From Bradysia coprophila (lineage: Eukaryota; Arthropoda; Insecta; Diptera; Sciaridae), in the NCBI RefSeq assembly GCF_014529535.1, contig NW_023503327.1, forward strand, positions 620,001-684,000: a stretch of DNA of 64,000 nucleotides, read 5' to 3'. Below are positions 46,863 to 57,930 of the stretch, one piece after another. The notes beneath the pieces are model-generated. The model worked only from the letters and a program-made list of their open reading frames with translations. It was not told where the DNA came from and searched no databases. The translations under genes and the position numbers were made by a program. Positions within the stretch are counted from its first letter, which is position 1; each line of letters opens with the position of its first letter.

Positions 46863-49800
46863 ATGTCTGCGAAAACACCTACAGATACATCTGGTCTCGG
46901 ATATTCGTATCACCTTCCAACAGGTGGATTGCTTATGCGTATACGAAATTCTCTATCCCAATTCAGCGATTTGTTCAGTGAATTTAATAAATATATTGCT
47001 CCGGCCGTCCATCATGACCGATGCGAACGGTCCGTACACATGCGACTGTATTCGATGCACAAACGGGAATTTGTGATGGTATTTCTGGGATTTTTTGCAT
47101 GTTTCGGCCTGGGCATATTTATCGGTTTGGCTGGACCACCAATTACGTCCACAACTGAAGTGAATGCATCGGCTCTGTTGTCAAATACGTCGGCCGCGAA
47201 TGATAAGCATATTATGTCGACGGGCCCGTTCATTATGCGCAGTCCGTTGATGACGACGTACTCACAACAGTTGTGGCTAATTGCGAAACTGGATACGCAC
47301 AACAGTGATAATGAACGGTACGATAAGACATTTCAGGTAAACGTTGCGATCGATGGACTGACTGAAGATCATAAACCGGTTACGGTTTTACATCGAAACA
47401 ATGTGAAGAATCGGTGAGTGACAACCTTACTTCTAGAACTTTTCTAAGTCGATCTTTTCTTCTGTGCCGAAATATGGCCGTAAAATGTAAAGTCCACTTC
47501 TGTATACACTAAGGCCAAAAAAATTCACGGAATTACCGTTTCGTGAAAGACGTCTTTTCACCCGTCGGATATAATATTTGTGGCCAATGTCCCGTCAATC
47601 TTGGGATTCATCCAGTGCGATAACATTCTTCTTGTTGCTTGAATAACCCTTTTCGTCTCATATTTTCTGCACATTTTTATTGATTGGTAGGGGGTGTCGT
47701 GTAGCAATTCTGTTCCATAACTGTTATGTGTTTTGGTCTAATTAGGCGTGTTAGGTGTTCAGCCAACAGCAATTATAACATTTTTGTAACACACCTACTT
47801 TAATTAATTGCGTCATGGCTGAAGAATGGGTTATTTCAGCAACATACAACTCAAACGACCAGCTTGAACAAAAGTTTTACTCGCAAGGTCAATAATCCCA
47901 AGATAACAAATTTCACGTAGGCGGTCGGTATGTTAAGCTTATTATGGGTGACAGTAGGGGGGTAATAGTAGATTACATTGGATGCTGCGAGAGGAAATCA
48001 TTACATGAGGTAACCATTGTGTGTTTTTCCGAACAAGCCCAGAGCTTGTATATTCCTAGCCAATGGCAAGCTCTACAACTACACTTGTCGAAGAACAGTT
48101 ATTGAAGCAAGTTGCTCAAAAACATACGAGTGATTTTGCGAGTAACACAACACTGTCTCCAAATAAATGAACTACGTAGCAGCATCCAATGTATTCTCGT
48201 TCATTGTCTGTCCCATGCGAACGTTAATTACCACAAAGGAATTCCCGTAAAATTAACCGAAAATATTCTTTGTGTAATGGATTATTTTCGCAGTACGCAA
48301 ACTGCTAGGTTATGGTCAACTTTCGCATCGGGCAGTCAATAAAAGTACATTACGTGCTGACTATTTATGCAAATTTAAGAGCATGATTTCGATACAATTT
48401 CAGAACACGGCATCTAATATGCGAAAGGAATAATTGCGATGAGTTTACAGTGCTGCATCTCGGTTTCCTGGACTATGCCCATTACATCATTACGGTGAGA
48501 TTTTTCGATCTCGAAGAATTTCATCAACGATACAAAATCAAGGAGCTGACATTTTTCGTGAGTAAACAAAATAATAACTCGGACACGCAGAATTGAAATG
48601 TTAACTGAACCCTTGGTTTTATCCCTCTGTTTTGGCCATCAGTTCAAAACGTACAATCCAGGATTCACGCAGATCGAAATTTGGTTCCGATTTATATTTT
48701 TGATATTCACATTCGTCGTGACGGTAATTTTTATTGGATAGATCAGTCTATTGTTCTCTTTCTAAAAAAAAACGATCGAACTCTCCCGCAGTGTTGGTAC
48801 GCTCACACACTCAGAAAGTATCCCATTTACGATTGGTCCATTGAACAGAAGTGGATGTCTGTTCTTCTGCCACTGCTTGTGTTTTACGATAGTATGAATC
48901 GGACCTCAGGTGTGTTAACAAAGACAATTGCGGTTGACAAATTTTTTCGTTATTTTACAGATCCATTTTTCCCGTTAATATTCCTGATGAACTCATGGTT
49001 TCCGGGAATGCTGGACGCATTACTTCAGGCCACGTTTTTATGTGCCCTACTCATGTTCTGGTTGTGTATGTGTCTTGATTTTAATGATTTTGCAAAAAAA
49101 AATTGTAATTTATTCAATCGGGTGTCTAGTAAGATTTTTGCCTCAATTTGTTCTTTCCACATCTAGTACTGCCGTTTGGAGAGCTTTCAAAAGCTTCGAG
49201 CTTGTTTTTGGATTCGATTGTGCTAAATGTGTAACATCTTAGTAGAACACAAAAGAAGCTTAAAGCTCTCGAAAGCTCCTTAAAAGCAAATACCCAAATG
49301 CGATAGAGTGTTGGGGTTTAAAACGGTAGAGCGTATATAACCTAAATTTGATATTAAGCAGCTGTTTTAGGTTATGTACACAAATATCTGTTTGAATATT
49401 TTAACATCCCACACGTACTTAAAAATGATCCAAGGATTGCTAGGAATCTAGCGCCGCGTCATTCAAAATAATTGTGATTTTGACACATTTTGTATAAGGA
49501 AGATGTCACTTTGTGGATTATTGTGAATGACGCGGCGCGAGATTCCTTAACACCGATCCAAGATCCCAAACTAAAAACACAATTTTCACCTAGGCATTTA
49601 TCATGGGCTTCGACAAAATGATCGAAAATGTTACATCTTTTATCTACCAAAGTTCATCGTCATATTGCCGATTTGGTTGCTCGCCGTTGTTTTAGCTACA
49701 TGGGAAAAATGCAATGAACTGAAAGATCCAACATACAGCCATTTTGTCGACACGGACAATTATAATGTAGGGACGGAAAATTCCACATTTTTATGCATTC

Positions 49801-50682
49801 CATCGATAACTCCTCCTTCACATTTAAACTCAAAATCACAATTTCGTTTCAGAGTTTTAAAACGTTCTTTTACATAGCTGGAGCAATGTACTTGTTATAT
49901 TTATCATTGTTAATTTTGAAAGCGTACAGCGAACTTAGAGCGATGCCGTACTTTGGTGTGTATTTTACGAAAATCAGAGAAGTGATGAGCGGTGCCAATT
50001 ATAGCACTTTGCGCAACTAAATAGTACTTCTAGTGCTTGGTTTATTGACGAGAAAGTCCAACTTGACGAAAACTATGTATTTTTGTCAAGTTAGATTTTC
50101 TTGTAGAAATGCCAAGCGTCCTAGAAGTTGACAGCTCGCGAAGGGTTAAGATACCGTAACAGCATTTCTCTGACAAAAACTTGATTCCAAAAATTTTTAC
50201 AAAATTTCTTTTTATCTGTGTATGCCAACGTTAGACATGCGACTGAAATTCTTAACGCTACTGATGATGTTCGTTATGGCAATGTCGTTGACCGTTACAT
50301 ATTACCGTTTCGGCTTCGGAATATTAGAAGATAATTTTGTAGCAAAACTAACAACCACCTACAACAGTTCGGCACAATTCATGTGCTTCTATGGCCTTCT
50401 AAACTTCTATCTCTACACAATGGCATACGTTTATTCGCCGAGTGGACGTCCCGTACATGGTAAGTTGAGATTTTAACACATTTAATCAAACAGCATCGGT
50501 AACATCAATTTCTTTTTGTGCACAATCTTTGTGCTCACGCAGAACCGACGATTACAAAAGATAATCCAGCGTTCTCAATGATAAACGATTCGGATGAGGA
50601 TGTGATCTATGGATCAGACGATGAGAGTCGTCGACCACTGAATTCGTCAGCCAATAAGGGCAACGATTACGACAGTGATTAG
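46863..50682 (+). CDS. TMEM181: TMEM181-like multipass membrane protein
   Basis: Exons: 46863-47413, 48404-48557, 48643-48723, 48792-48891, 48961-49065, 49594-49766, 49853-49955, 50235-50459, 50543-50682, giving 543 aa. The first membrane segment is around residues 70-90 (EFVMVFLGFFACFGLGIFIG). An ectodomain with AHYIITV and FKTYNPGFTQIEIWFRF follows, then a cluster of membrane helices with WSIEQKWMSVLLPLL, NSWFPGMLD, YHGLRQNDRKC, AYSELRAMPY, MRLKFLT, FYGLLNFYLYT, and an acidic tail with NDSDEDVIYGSDDES. This order and spacing match human TMEM181, a seven-pass Wntless-like protein whose physiological role is unclear; human TMEM181 has been reported as a host factor for a bacterial toxin (family knowledge). 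The donor at 48892 (GTATGA, 69-bp intron) was preferred over the one at 48910 (51-bp intron). Intron 1 contains a foldback MITE. Confidence 0.94.
48204..48344. mobile_element. Foldback MITE, copy 2, in TMEM181 intron 1
   Basis: Same family as 41072-41212 in reverse orientation: CATTGTCTGTCCCATGCGAA...TTTCGCATCGGGCAGTCAAT. Confidence 0.72.
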
Positions 50683-52140
50683 AAGTAAAATATTTTGTTA
50701 GTTGGCGGGAGGGAACGGTGAGCCTAGACCTAAAATTTGTACGTTTTTTTTTCGCAACTGTTTCGGCGCCTAACCATTGAAAATTAACAGAATTTCCAAT
50801 TTATGTAAATTTTAAACTTAAATAATTCGTGTCTGGCCATAAAAGATCGTTCACAAATCACCTTCCCATTTAGAGGTAGGCGATTCGACGATGTAGTTGT
50901 GAAGCCAGGCTTAGGCAAGAGTATAATGCGAATCTTTGTTCCTAAAATGAGTAGGCTGTGTAACACATGGACATGGACAGGAACATTGCTTCCACCATTC
51001 CAATTTGGAGGAAATTTCGACAAAATTAGAGGAAACGTTGAGATTTGCTTCGAAGGCTTGGATGTTGAAACATTGTTGTGTATCATGTATAACAAGCTCG
51101 ATAGTAGATTAGGCAAGTGGTTTGTAGATTTTTACTTCGAAGTGGGCAATTTTGGAAGAAATGGAACAACCCTGCCCAAAAATGAGATGAGATTTGTGAA
51201 CGATTTTGAACTATTCATTTTATCGTTCGAATGTTGTGAGAAGAGGAATATTTTATGAAAAAAAAAAAAATTTGATTCAATTACTTATTGAACTGGCACA
51301 GCTTAATAATGTGCGCTTTTTAGGTAGGAGAACAAAAGGTTAAAAGTATAAACCAAAAGTAAATTGTACATAAAGACAACAAAATAATTAATATTTTTAG
51401 GATGTTATTGGTGAGATGGTAAATACTAATTAAATGAATTAATGAGTCGTAACGTATGTCCCATGTAATCAAATAAGTTTGATGAATGTAATTAAATAAA
51501 ACAAAAGAATTAAAATTATTGAATTTGAATGGATTCGACCGTTTCGTTAGCTGAACGTTTTTCACACAATCCAACACACTTGTGTTGCTCAACCACATTT
51601 TATCCACATAATACCAGCAGTGCATAAGCCATAGCCCAGGAGGCTTTGATTAACGAGGACTTAAAGTAATCGGCGGTTAGTCAAAGTCCGTAAACATCCG
51701 AATCGAACACGGTTTATTCTTATCAATTTGTCGCTCTTCGAATGTCGGCAGGTTATGGGCCCCACTTTCTAATTTGAGTTTTTGGGGTCTATCATTTTGC
51801 AGAAGCCTATTTTTTCAGTATTTCAGTTAGTTTTCATTTTTTGTTAGTCGGCTAAGCCTTTTCTAGTTGCGATCCTACATTGGAAGTTAAAATTTTGGTC
51901 TGACGTTCATGGCTAGAAATTGTTTCTCTAGAATTTTCTGAATTGATAAAGGTGTATAAACTTGAAAAACTCTAGTCTCTAAGATTAGTAGGTGGCCCAC
52001 AAAATTTTCATTTTTTTTGTAGGATCTGAAAGCATCTTGTTTGAGTTTCAGCTTGAACGAATTTCCCTTGTAAAACATTTAAATACCTACCCCCACGTCT
52101 CGAAGCAAATATACAACAAATCTACATTTTTTGGGTAACG
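50683..52140. other. TMEM181 3' UTR and downstream
   Basis: A putative polyadenylation signal AATAAA is at about 51494. The stretch 50860-51258 is less AT-rich than its surroundings and holds a 119-codon plus-strand frame with no recognised motif, which I leave as possible UTR. Confidence 0.4.
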
Positions 52141-53426
52141 AGTAATTTCGCGCCGCGCGAGATTACACATATTATAGTGGAATTTCGCGCCCATACATTT
52201 TTCAATGGCTAACTTGATTTAGAGAATTTTTACGAGTATTTTCCAGACTCAGACTCAGACTTCACATCTTGAGCTGGGGACCAGGCCCTGGTCCCAGTCA
52301 GGCTCTCTTAGAACAGTAAGGGAAAAGCACGTCGGGTTTTCCTGTTACGTTTCGGCCATCCAAGCTGACCAGACCTGGCGATAAATTGGCGGTAGATTCA
52401 GTTGAGTATCAGGCACATAAATTTTGGAGATACGAATTTTATTCTAACACCCTAGAGCTATGTATCAGGGATACCGGTATACTTAGAAAGTGTGGATTTT
52501 CCTTTTACAAAACGTTAGGATACCGGTATCCCAACTGAGATACACGTATTTTGTATCAAGGATACCGGTATCCCGACATAGAAAGTGTGGATTTTCCTTT
52601 TACAAAATGTTAGGATACCGGTATCCCAACTGAGATACACGTATTATGTATTAAAGATACCGGTATACCGACATAGAATGTGTGGATTTTCCTTTTACAA
52701 AACGTTAGGATACCGGTATCCCAACTGAGATACACATATTTTGTATCAAGGATACCGGTCTCACGACATAGAAAGTGTGGATTTTCCTTTTACAAAACGT
52801 TAGGATACCGGTATCCCAACTGAGATACACATATTTTGCATCAAGGATACCGGTATCACGACATAGAATGTGTGGATTTTCCTTTTACAAAACGTTAGGA
52901 TACCGGTATCCCAACTGAGATACACGTATTTTGTATCAAGGATACCGGTATCCCGACATAGAAAGTGTGGATTTTCCTTTTACAAAACGTTAGGATACCG
53001 GTATCCCGAGATACACGTATTATGTATTAAAGATACCGGTATACCGACATAGAATGTGTGGATTTTCCTTTTACAAAACGTTAGGATACCGGTATCCCAA
53101 CTGAGATACACATATTTTGCATCAAGGATACCGGTATCACGACATAGAATGTGTGGATTTTCCTTTTACAAAACGTTAGGATACCGGTATCCCAACTGAG
53201 ATACACATATTTTGCATCAAGTATACCGGTATCCTTACTCAGATAAAGTGGATTTTCCTTTTACAAAATGTTAGGATGCCTGCATCGCAACTGAGATGTT
53301 GCGAGATTCCTACCAGCAAGAAATTCCTTATGGGCGCGAAATTACACTAATAAAGTAGGAATTTCGCGTGGCGCGAGATTCCTACTTTAATAGTGTAATT
53401 TCGCGCCCATACGGCGTGAAATTACT
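52141..53426. mobile_element. Foldback element enclosing a 95-bp satellite
   Basis: The left end AGTAATTTCGCGCCGCGCGA is mirrored at the right by TAATTTCGCGCCCATACGGC and GTGAAATTACT; further inverted copies of GTAATTTCGCGCC lie at 52180 and 53320-53405. The interior is mostly the tandem array 52455-53290. No transposase. Confidence 0.72.
52455..53290. repeat. 95-bp satellite with two GGATACCGGTATCC palindromes per unit
   Basis: TGTGGATTTTCC recurs at 52491, 52586, 52681, 52776, 52871, 52966, 53057 and 53152, a 95-bp period with one 4-bp deletion. Each unit has GGATACCGGTATCC twice: one copy follows ACGTTA, and the other, often degenerate, follows ATCAA. Eight units plus a decayed ninth. Confidence 0.95.
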
Positions 53427-53670
53427 ACTAGCCATTTTTTGCTTTACGTCGATCTTAAATAAGTCACCAAAATGCCAATTGAACCGCGATTATAGAACAT
53501 TTGCATGTCTACGAGCTTGCAGTCTCCCGAAACAAATCCATTGCTCAGAAACGTAAGGTATTTTCCTCATTACCAGTATTAAAAAAAACTGAATAAAATT
53601 TCCACAGAACGAAGTAACTTACCACCCTCGAAATCCTCCAATTTCCTTATGTTGATATTTCCAAAATTGT

Positions 53671-54768
53671 ATTGAGGGATTCTTTTGTATTTCGACTGAC
53701 CGAAATCGGCGCTATTTTTTCCGGGACTTTTTTTATATATTCCTAGTTAGGCCTTCTTGCCTAGGCCCCAAAACCAGTCTCACATATTTTTGATCTTCCA
53801 TGCCTGGCTGGTTGTAACGGTCAATACACATTATCATCTAGTGTCATCGGGAATACGATATTTCTATTGTTTAAATCAGCTAAAATCGGTTAAAACCGGT
53901 TTTAACAATAGAAATATCATATTACCAACTGACACTAAATGCTAGTGCGTGTTGGCCTTAAGTGGCCAAAAGTCGAAAAATGGGGTTTAACAGCCCGGAT
54001 TTCGTTTCCGTAAGGTGGCGAGGAGACGGGCGTGTATGGGTTCGTTGGAAAGCTGGTGCCGAGTACTACCGGGACAAATATTAACTTCATAAAATTTGAT
54101 GATAAACGGCCGGAAATATGACTTCCGGAAAATCTCTCAAAATCGATGTGACCTCGGTTAACTTTGATGAGTGCTGTGACCTCACTAATGCAATTATTTG
54201 GTTAAATTATTACTTATTATGAATGTGAAGGACCTAAGCTTTACACCGATTCCTATATTTAGTAGTTTGGCACGTGACTACGTAACAGATGAAAACTGTG
54301 TGTTTCACTCCGCCAAACTACTAAATATGCGTATCACTGTAAAGCTGAGGTCCTCCACATTCATAACAAGTAATAATTTTATCAAATAATTGCGTTAGTG
54401 AGGTCACAGCACTCATCAAAGTTCACCGAGGTTCCATCGATTTTGAGAAATTTCCCGGAAGTCATATTTTCTGCCGTTTATCACCAAATTTTATGAAGGT
54501 AATATTTTCCCCAGAAGTGCTCGACCTCAGCTTTCCAACGAACCCATACACGCCCGTGTCCTCACCACCTTACGGAAATGAAATCCGGACTACGAAACCC
54601 CATTTTTCGACTTTTGTCCACCTACAACCAGCCAGGTATGGAAGATCAAAAATATGTGAGACTGGTTTTGGGGCCTAGGCACCAAGGCCTAACTAGGCAT
54701 ATATAAAAAAAGTCCCGGAATAAATAGCGCCGATTTCGGTCAGTCGAAATTCAAAAGAATTCCTCAAT
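53671..54768. mobile_element. 1.1-kb near-palindrome (long foldback element)
   Basis: Arms of roughly 500 bp read ATTGAGGGATTCTTTTG...GACTGACCGAAATCGGCGC...CCAAAACCAGTCTCACATAT from the left and the complement from the right, meeting near 54275 (TATTTAGTAGTTTGGC / GCCAAACTACTAAATA). The left arm is interrupted by a smaller hairpin (about 53821-53950) absent from the right arm. No coding frame. Confidence 0.9.
53821..53950. mobile_element. Small hairpin nested in the left arm of the 1.1-kb palindrome
   Basis: GATATTTCTATTGTT...AACAATAGAAATATC and GTGTCATCGGGAATA / TATTACCAACTGACAC form inverted pairs. The right arm goes straight from CAACCAGCC to the sequence after this insert. Confidence 0.75.
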
Positions 54769-54984
54769 AGAGTTTTCAATGGTGTGATGGAAATGTACCC
54801 ACCATCACGGGCAAACTCTATATTCACCACGAACACATTTTATGTTTCCGCATAACTTACCAACTTGCTGTGTGTTGGGCGAACTTTTTCCACTGTATCT
54901 GATTCCTACTCGGGCACAACAATTACACTCTCAGCTCTCTTGTATACAAACTAATTTTAATTAACGTTTCCCTCGACAGTGTCT

Positions 54985-55973
54985 CTACAATGTGTTCGGA
55001 ACTTTTCTACATCGCATTTGTTTCATATATTTCTCGAGCTGTTGGCTGGGTGTCACACTTTTGTTGTAGTAGTCAACTGGTGGTGTTCCCTCTTCAAGTC
55101 TGACATAATAATGGCAATACTTGTATTCAACTTCGCCAAACCGTCTCCTTGCATGTCTGCGTACGCCTTTGATGGCTTTGCCTTTACCAACAAATGATTC
55201 AGCTGAACACGAAAAAAAAGAGAACCGAGATTATGAACTGTACACATTGAGTGGGTGTGAAAGTTTGTCGAAAATTTAATCAAAACAAATTCAATTCGAT
55301 GATGATCTGACCCGTTTTGTTTTTGAAGATTCGACGAAACTTTGTCTTCAAATATGGCACGAGTTGGAATATTGATTTAGTCATTGTCATGCCTTGCAAC
55401 AAACGTATCACTTCGTTCGGGCTACAGTTCGTGAAATTGCGCCCACAACACAGACGTAAAACATTTTCAATTTTCGTTAAATGGTTTCACTTACCGACCC
55501 ACAAATTGGTTTTGTATTCAACGTTATGCCGTTCCACAGCCATTTTCTGAGCTTCCAAAATCGTTTCCTTGGCAAAATCTGAACCTTTCTTGTCGACAAA
55601 AGACAATTGGCGAACTGCCTCGTCCACACTCATTCCGCGGACTAAAATGGCAATGTACCACATCTTTTCGGGACTGTATTTAAAGTACTTATTCACATGG
55701 CACACATACTGGAAAGCCAAAACAGTCGAATGAATTCGGAATCACAAAAGGGAAAAATTGAATCAAAACATTTACCGCCGGTCTCGGTGTTTCATCCGGC
55801 GTTTGTGGTGGAAATATTGTCTTGTTGTGTTCCACCCATTTATTCGAACCTTGTTGCTTCTCGTAAGCAAATAATGTGGAACTCAAATGGATGTGAGATT
55901 TGTGAACCTGGGTTAACGCAATCGGCCTCGCATTGAATGTTATTAATCGAGATAAATTACCCAGTAGATTCAT
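54985..55973 (-). CDS. mRpL22: Mitochondrial ribosomal protein L22
   Basis: Exons on the minus strand: 55776-55973, 55495-55708, 54985-55202, all GT-AG and in phase, giving 209 aa (human MRPL22 is 206). The first exon encodes a basic, Ser- and Thr-containing N-terminus suited to mitochondrial import (MNLLGNLSRLITFNARP). The uL22 core follows: KYSPEKMWYIAILVRGMSVD, then FAKETILEAQKMAVERHNVE, and finally GKGKAIKGVRRHARRFGEVE with YCHYYVRL, matching the beta-hairpin loop and C-terminal strand of the family. It is a structural protein of the large mitoribosomal subunit near the exit tunnel (family knowledge). The start is the first ATG before the conserved region that gives a plausible presequence; the frame is open further upstream. 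Intact. Confidence 0.95.
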
Positions 55974-56689
55974 GGTTCTGTTCGGGATATAACCTAAGTG
56001 ACTGACACTTCGAATCCTTCGAAAGCAAATGTGGTAACGACAAGTAATTTTTTTTTCTGTTAGGTTGGATTTCCAATACAAACTGTGTAATACCGGTAAT
56101 ACCAATAACACCGAAAGTCAACTTGACAAAACCGAAATCCGATTTGTTTTTCGGTCAAAAGTCAAAGTGTCAAACCTTCAGGAATAGCCCGGTGGTATGA
56201 CACAATGTAAGAAAAAACAATGAATGTCAGTTTTTGGTTTTGTCAAGTCAATTTTCATGTCTGCACCACTTAACTTACCAAGGTATGGTCTAATGTCAAA
56301 ATTTGTATAGAGTGGAGAATTCAGCGATTTCACATAAACAAATTCACCTTTCAATCAAAGTCATTGAGAGGTGAGTTTGTTTATATGAAATCAGTTATGA
56401 GTTAACAAATAACAGCGTTGAGGGTGCTCTAACAAAAATTTCCAATTAAATTCCAAAAAAAAGAGCTTTGCATTGAAAATGTTCATTGGGACATTTTACT
56501 GCGCTTTCGGTAGGTACTCAGAATTTCCGATCAGTACAATATGTTGACAACCCGAACAACGACAATTTCATCCACAGCAACGTCGCTTATGTGATATTTC
56601 ATACAAATCGAGCAACGTCGCCTACGCGATTTACACAGAAATATTATTGAGGTTATGGTTCTGTGGATGAAATTTGACAATTCGGATGG
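55974..56689. other. Upstream of mRpL22
   Basis: Likely promoter region. It contains inverted CAACTTGACAAAACC / GGTTTTGTCAAGTCAA (about 56119 and 56237), a short hairpin around 56330-56390 (TTTCACATAAACAAA / TTTGTTTATATGAAA), and a near-direct repeat GCAACGTCGCYTAYG at 56578 and 56612. Confidence 0.5.
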
Positions 56690-56695
56690 CCTTGG

Positions 56696-57669
56696 CAGGG
56701 CCTATTATTTGGGAATCGATTTTGGGAATATTTGGGAATTTTGGGAATATTTGGGAATTTTGGGAATATTTGTGAATTCTGGGAATATTTGGGAATTTTG
56801 GGAATATTTGAGAATTTTTGTGAATATTTGGGGATTAATTCCCAAATAATTACTCCTTTTGAATATATTATCCCAAAATGTTTGGTTTCTATTTTTTATT
56901 GTTATCAATAAAGCTTTATAAATCGTGTTTAAATACCATTGACATTTAATCTCATCCATCAGAAGTTTATTTTCGATGTTCACAAATGACTTAGAAATAA
57001 CCAGTGGCATTACAGCAGGTATTTTCTATCGTTAAAACTTTTACACCTCGTCTACTTCCCAAATATTCCCAAAATTCACAAATATTCACAAATATTCACA
57101 AATATTCCCAAATATTTTCAAATATTCACAAATATTCCCAAATATTCCCAAAATTCACAAATATTCACAAATATTCCCAAATATTTTCAAATATTCACAA
57201 ATATTCCCAAATATTCCCAAATATTCCCAAAATTCACCAATATTCCCAAATATTCCCAAAATTCACAAATATTCACCAATATTAACAATATTGATTCCCA
57301 AACCATGATGCTGATGAGATTACAGTAGGCACTGCGTTTCTGTTATACAGAAAGATGACTTGTTTTTGTTGTATGAGTTAAAACATAATCCTAAGCGGTA
57401 GCTCGTATCACTAAAGCCTCCAAATTTGACACTTGTCAATTCAGTGTTCATGCTAGTAGCAGGGCTGTGCCGTAACACATACATTTTTTGGGGTACCTCC
57501 AACGCCGCTGGCTTAAAACACTTTATTATGTATCAAAAATTTTATAAGCATGATATCCACTGAATCGTTCAAATTTTATTTAAGTCTACGTCTACCTGGT
57601 CTTAAATTTTTGTGAATATTTGGGAATATTAAGAAATTTTGGGAATTAATTCCCAAATAATAGGCCCTG
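56696..57669. mobile_element. TIR element built from TATTTGGGAAT repeats
   Basis: Ends CAGGGCCTATTATTTGGGAA and TTCCCAAATAATAGGCCCTG are perfect inverted repeats, flanked by CCTTGG on both sides (56690-56695, 57670-57675). The inside has a TATTTGGGAATTTTGGGAA array on the left (56705-56850) and the complementary ATTCCCAAATATTCACAAA array at 57055-57290, so the whole can form a very long hairpin. No transposase. Confidence 0.85.
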
Positions 57670-57687
57670 CCTTGGAACAAACCTATT

Positions 57688-57930
57688 GAGTCCGTTAGGA
57701 TCAAAAGTAGGTCTATTTCATCTGTCAAAGTGACGTTTTAAACGTCAAACATTAGAAACTCTGTAAAACGGTCGGTAATTTCGTTAATTCTTCCTTATTT
57801 TTTTTTTAAATCCAGTTAGTGAAAAAGAATTTAAGAAAAATCAACGAAATTACTGACTACTTCTTATGTTTGATGTTTAAAACGTCACTTTGACAGATGT
57901 AATAGACCTATTTTTGATCCCAACGGACTC
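57688..57930. mobile_element. Foldback MITE with about 65-bp arms
   Basis: GAGTCCGTTAGGATCAAAAG...GTCAAAGTGACGTTTTAAAC is mirrored by GTTTAAAACGTCACTTTGAC...TTTTTGATCCCAACGGACTC. It starts 12 bp after the flank of the preceding element. Confidence 0.85.

Noticed and set aside
50899..51258. 119-codon plus-strand open frame after TMEM181
   Set aside because: Less AT-rich than its surroundings but no recognisable domain; more likely 3' UTR or a repeat remnant.
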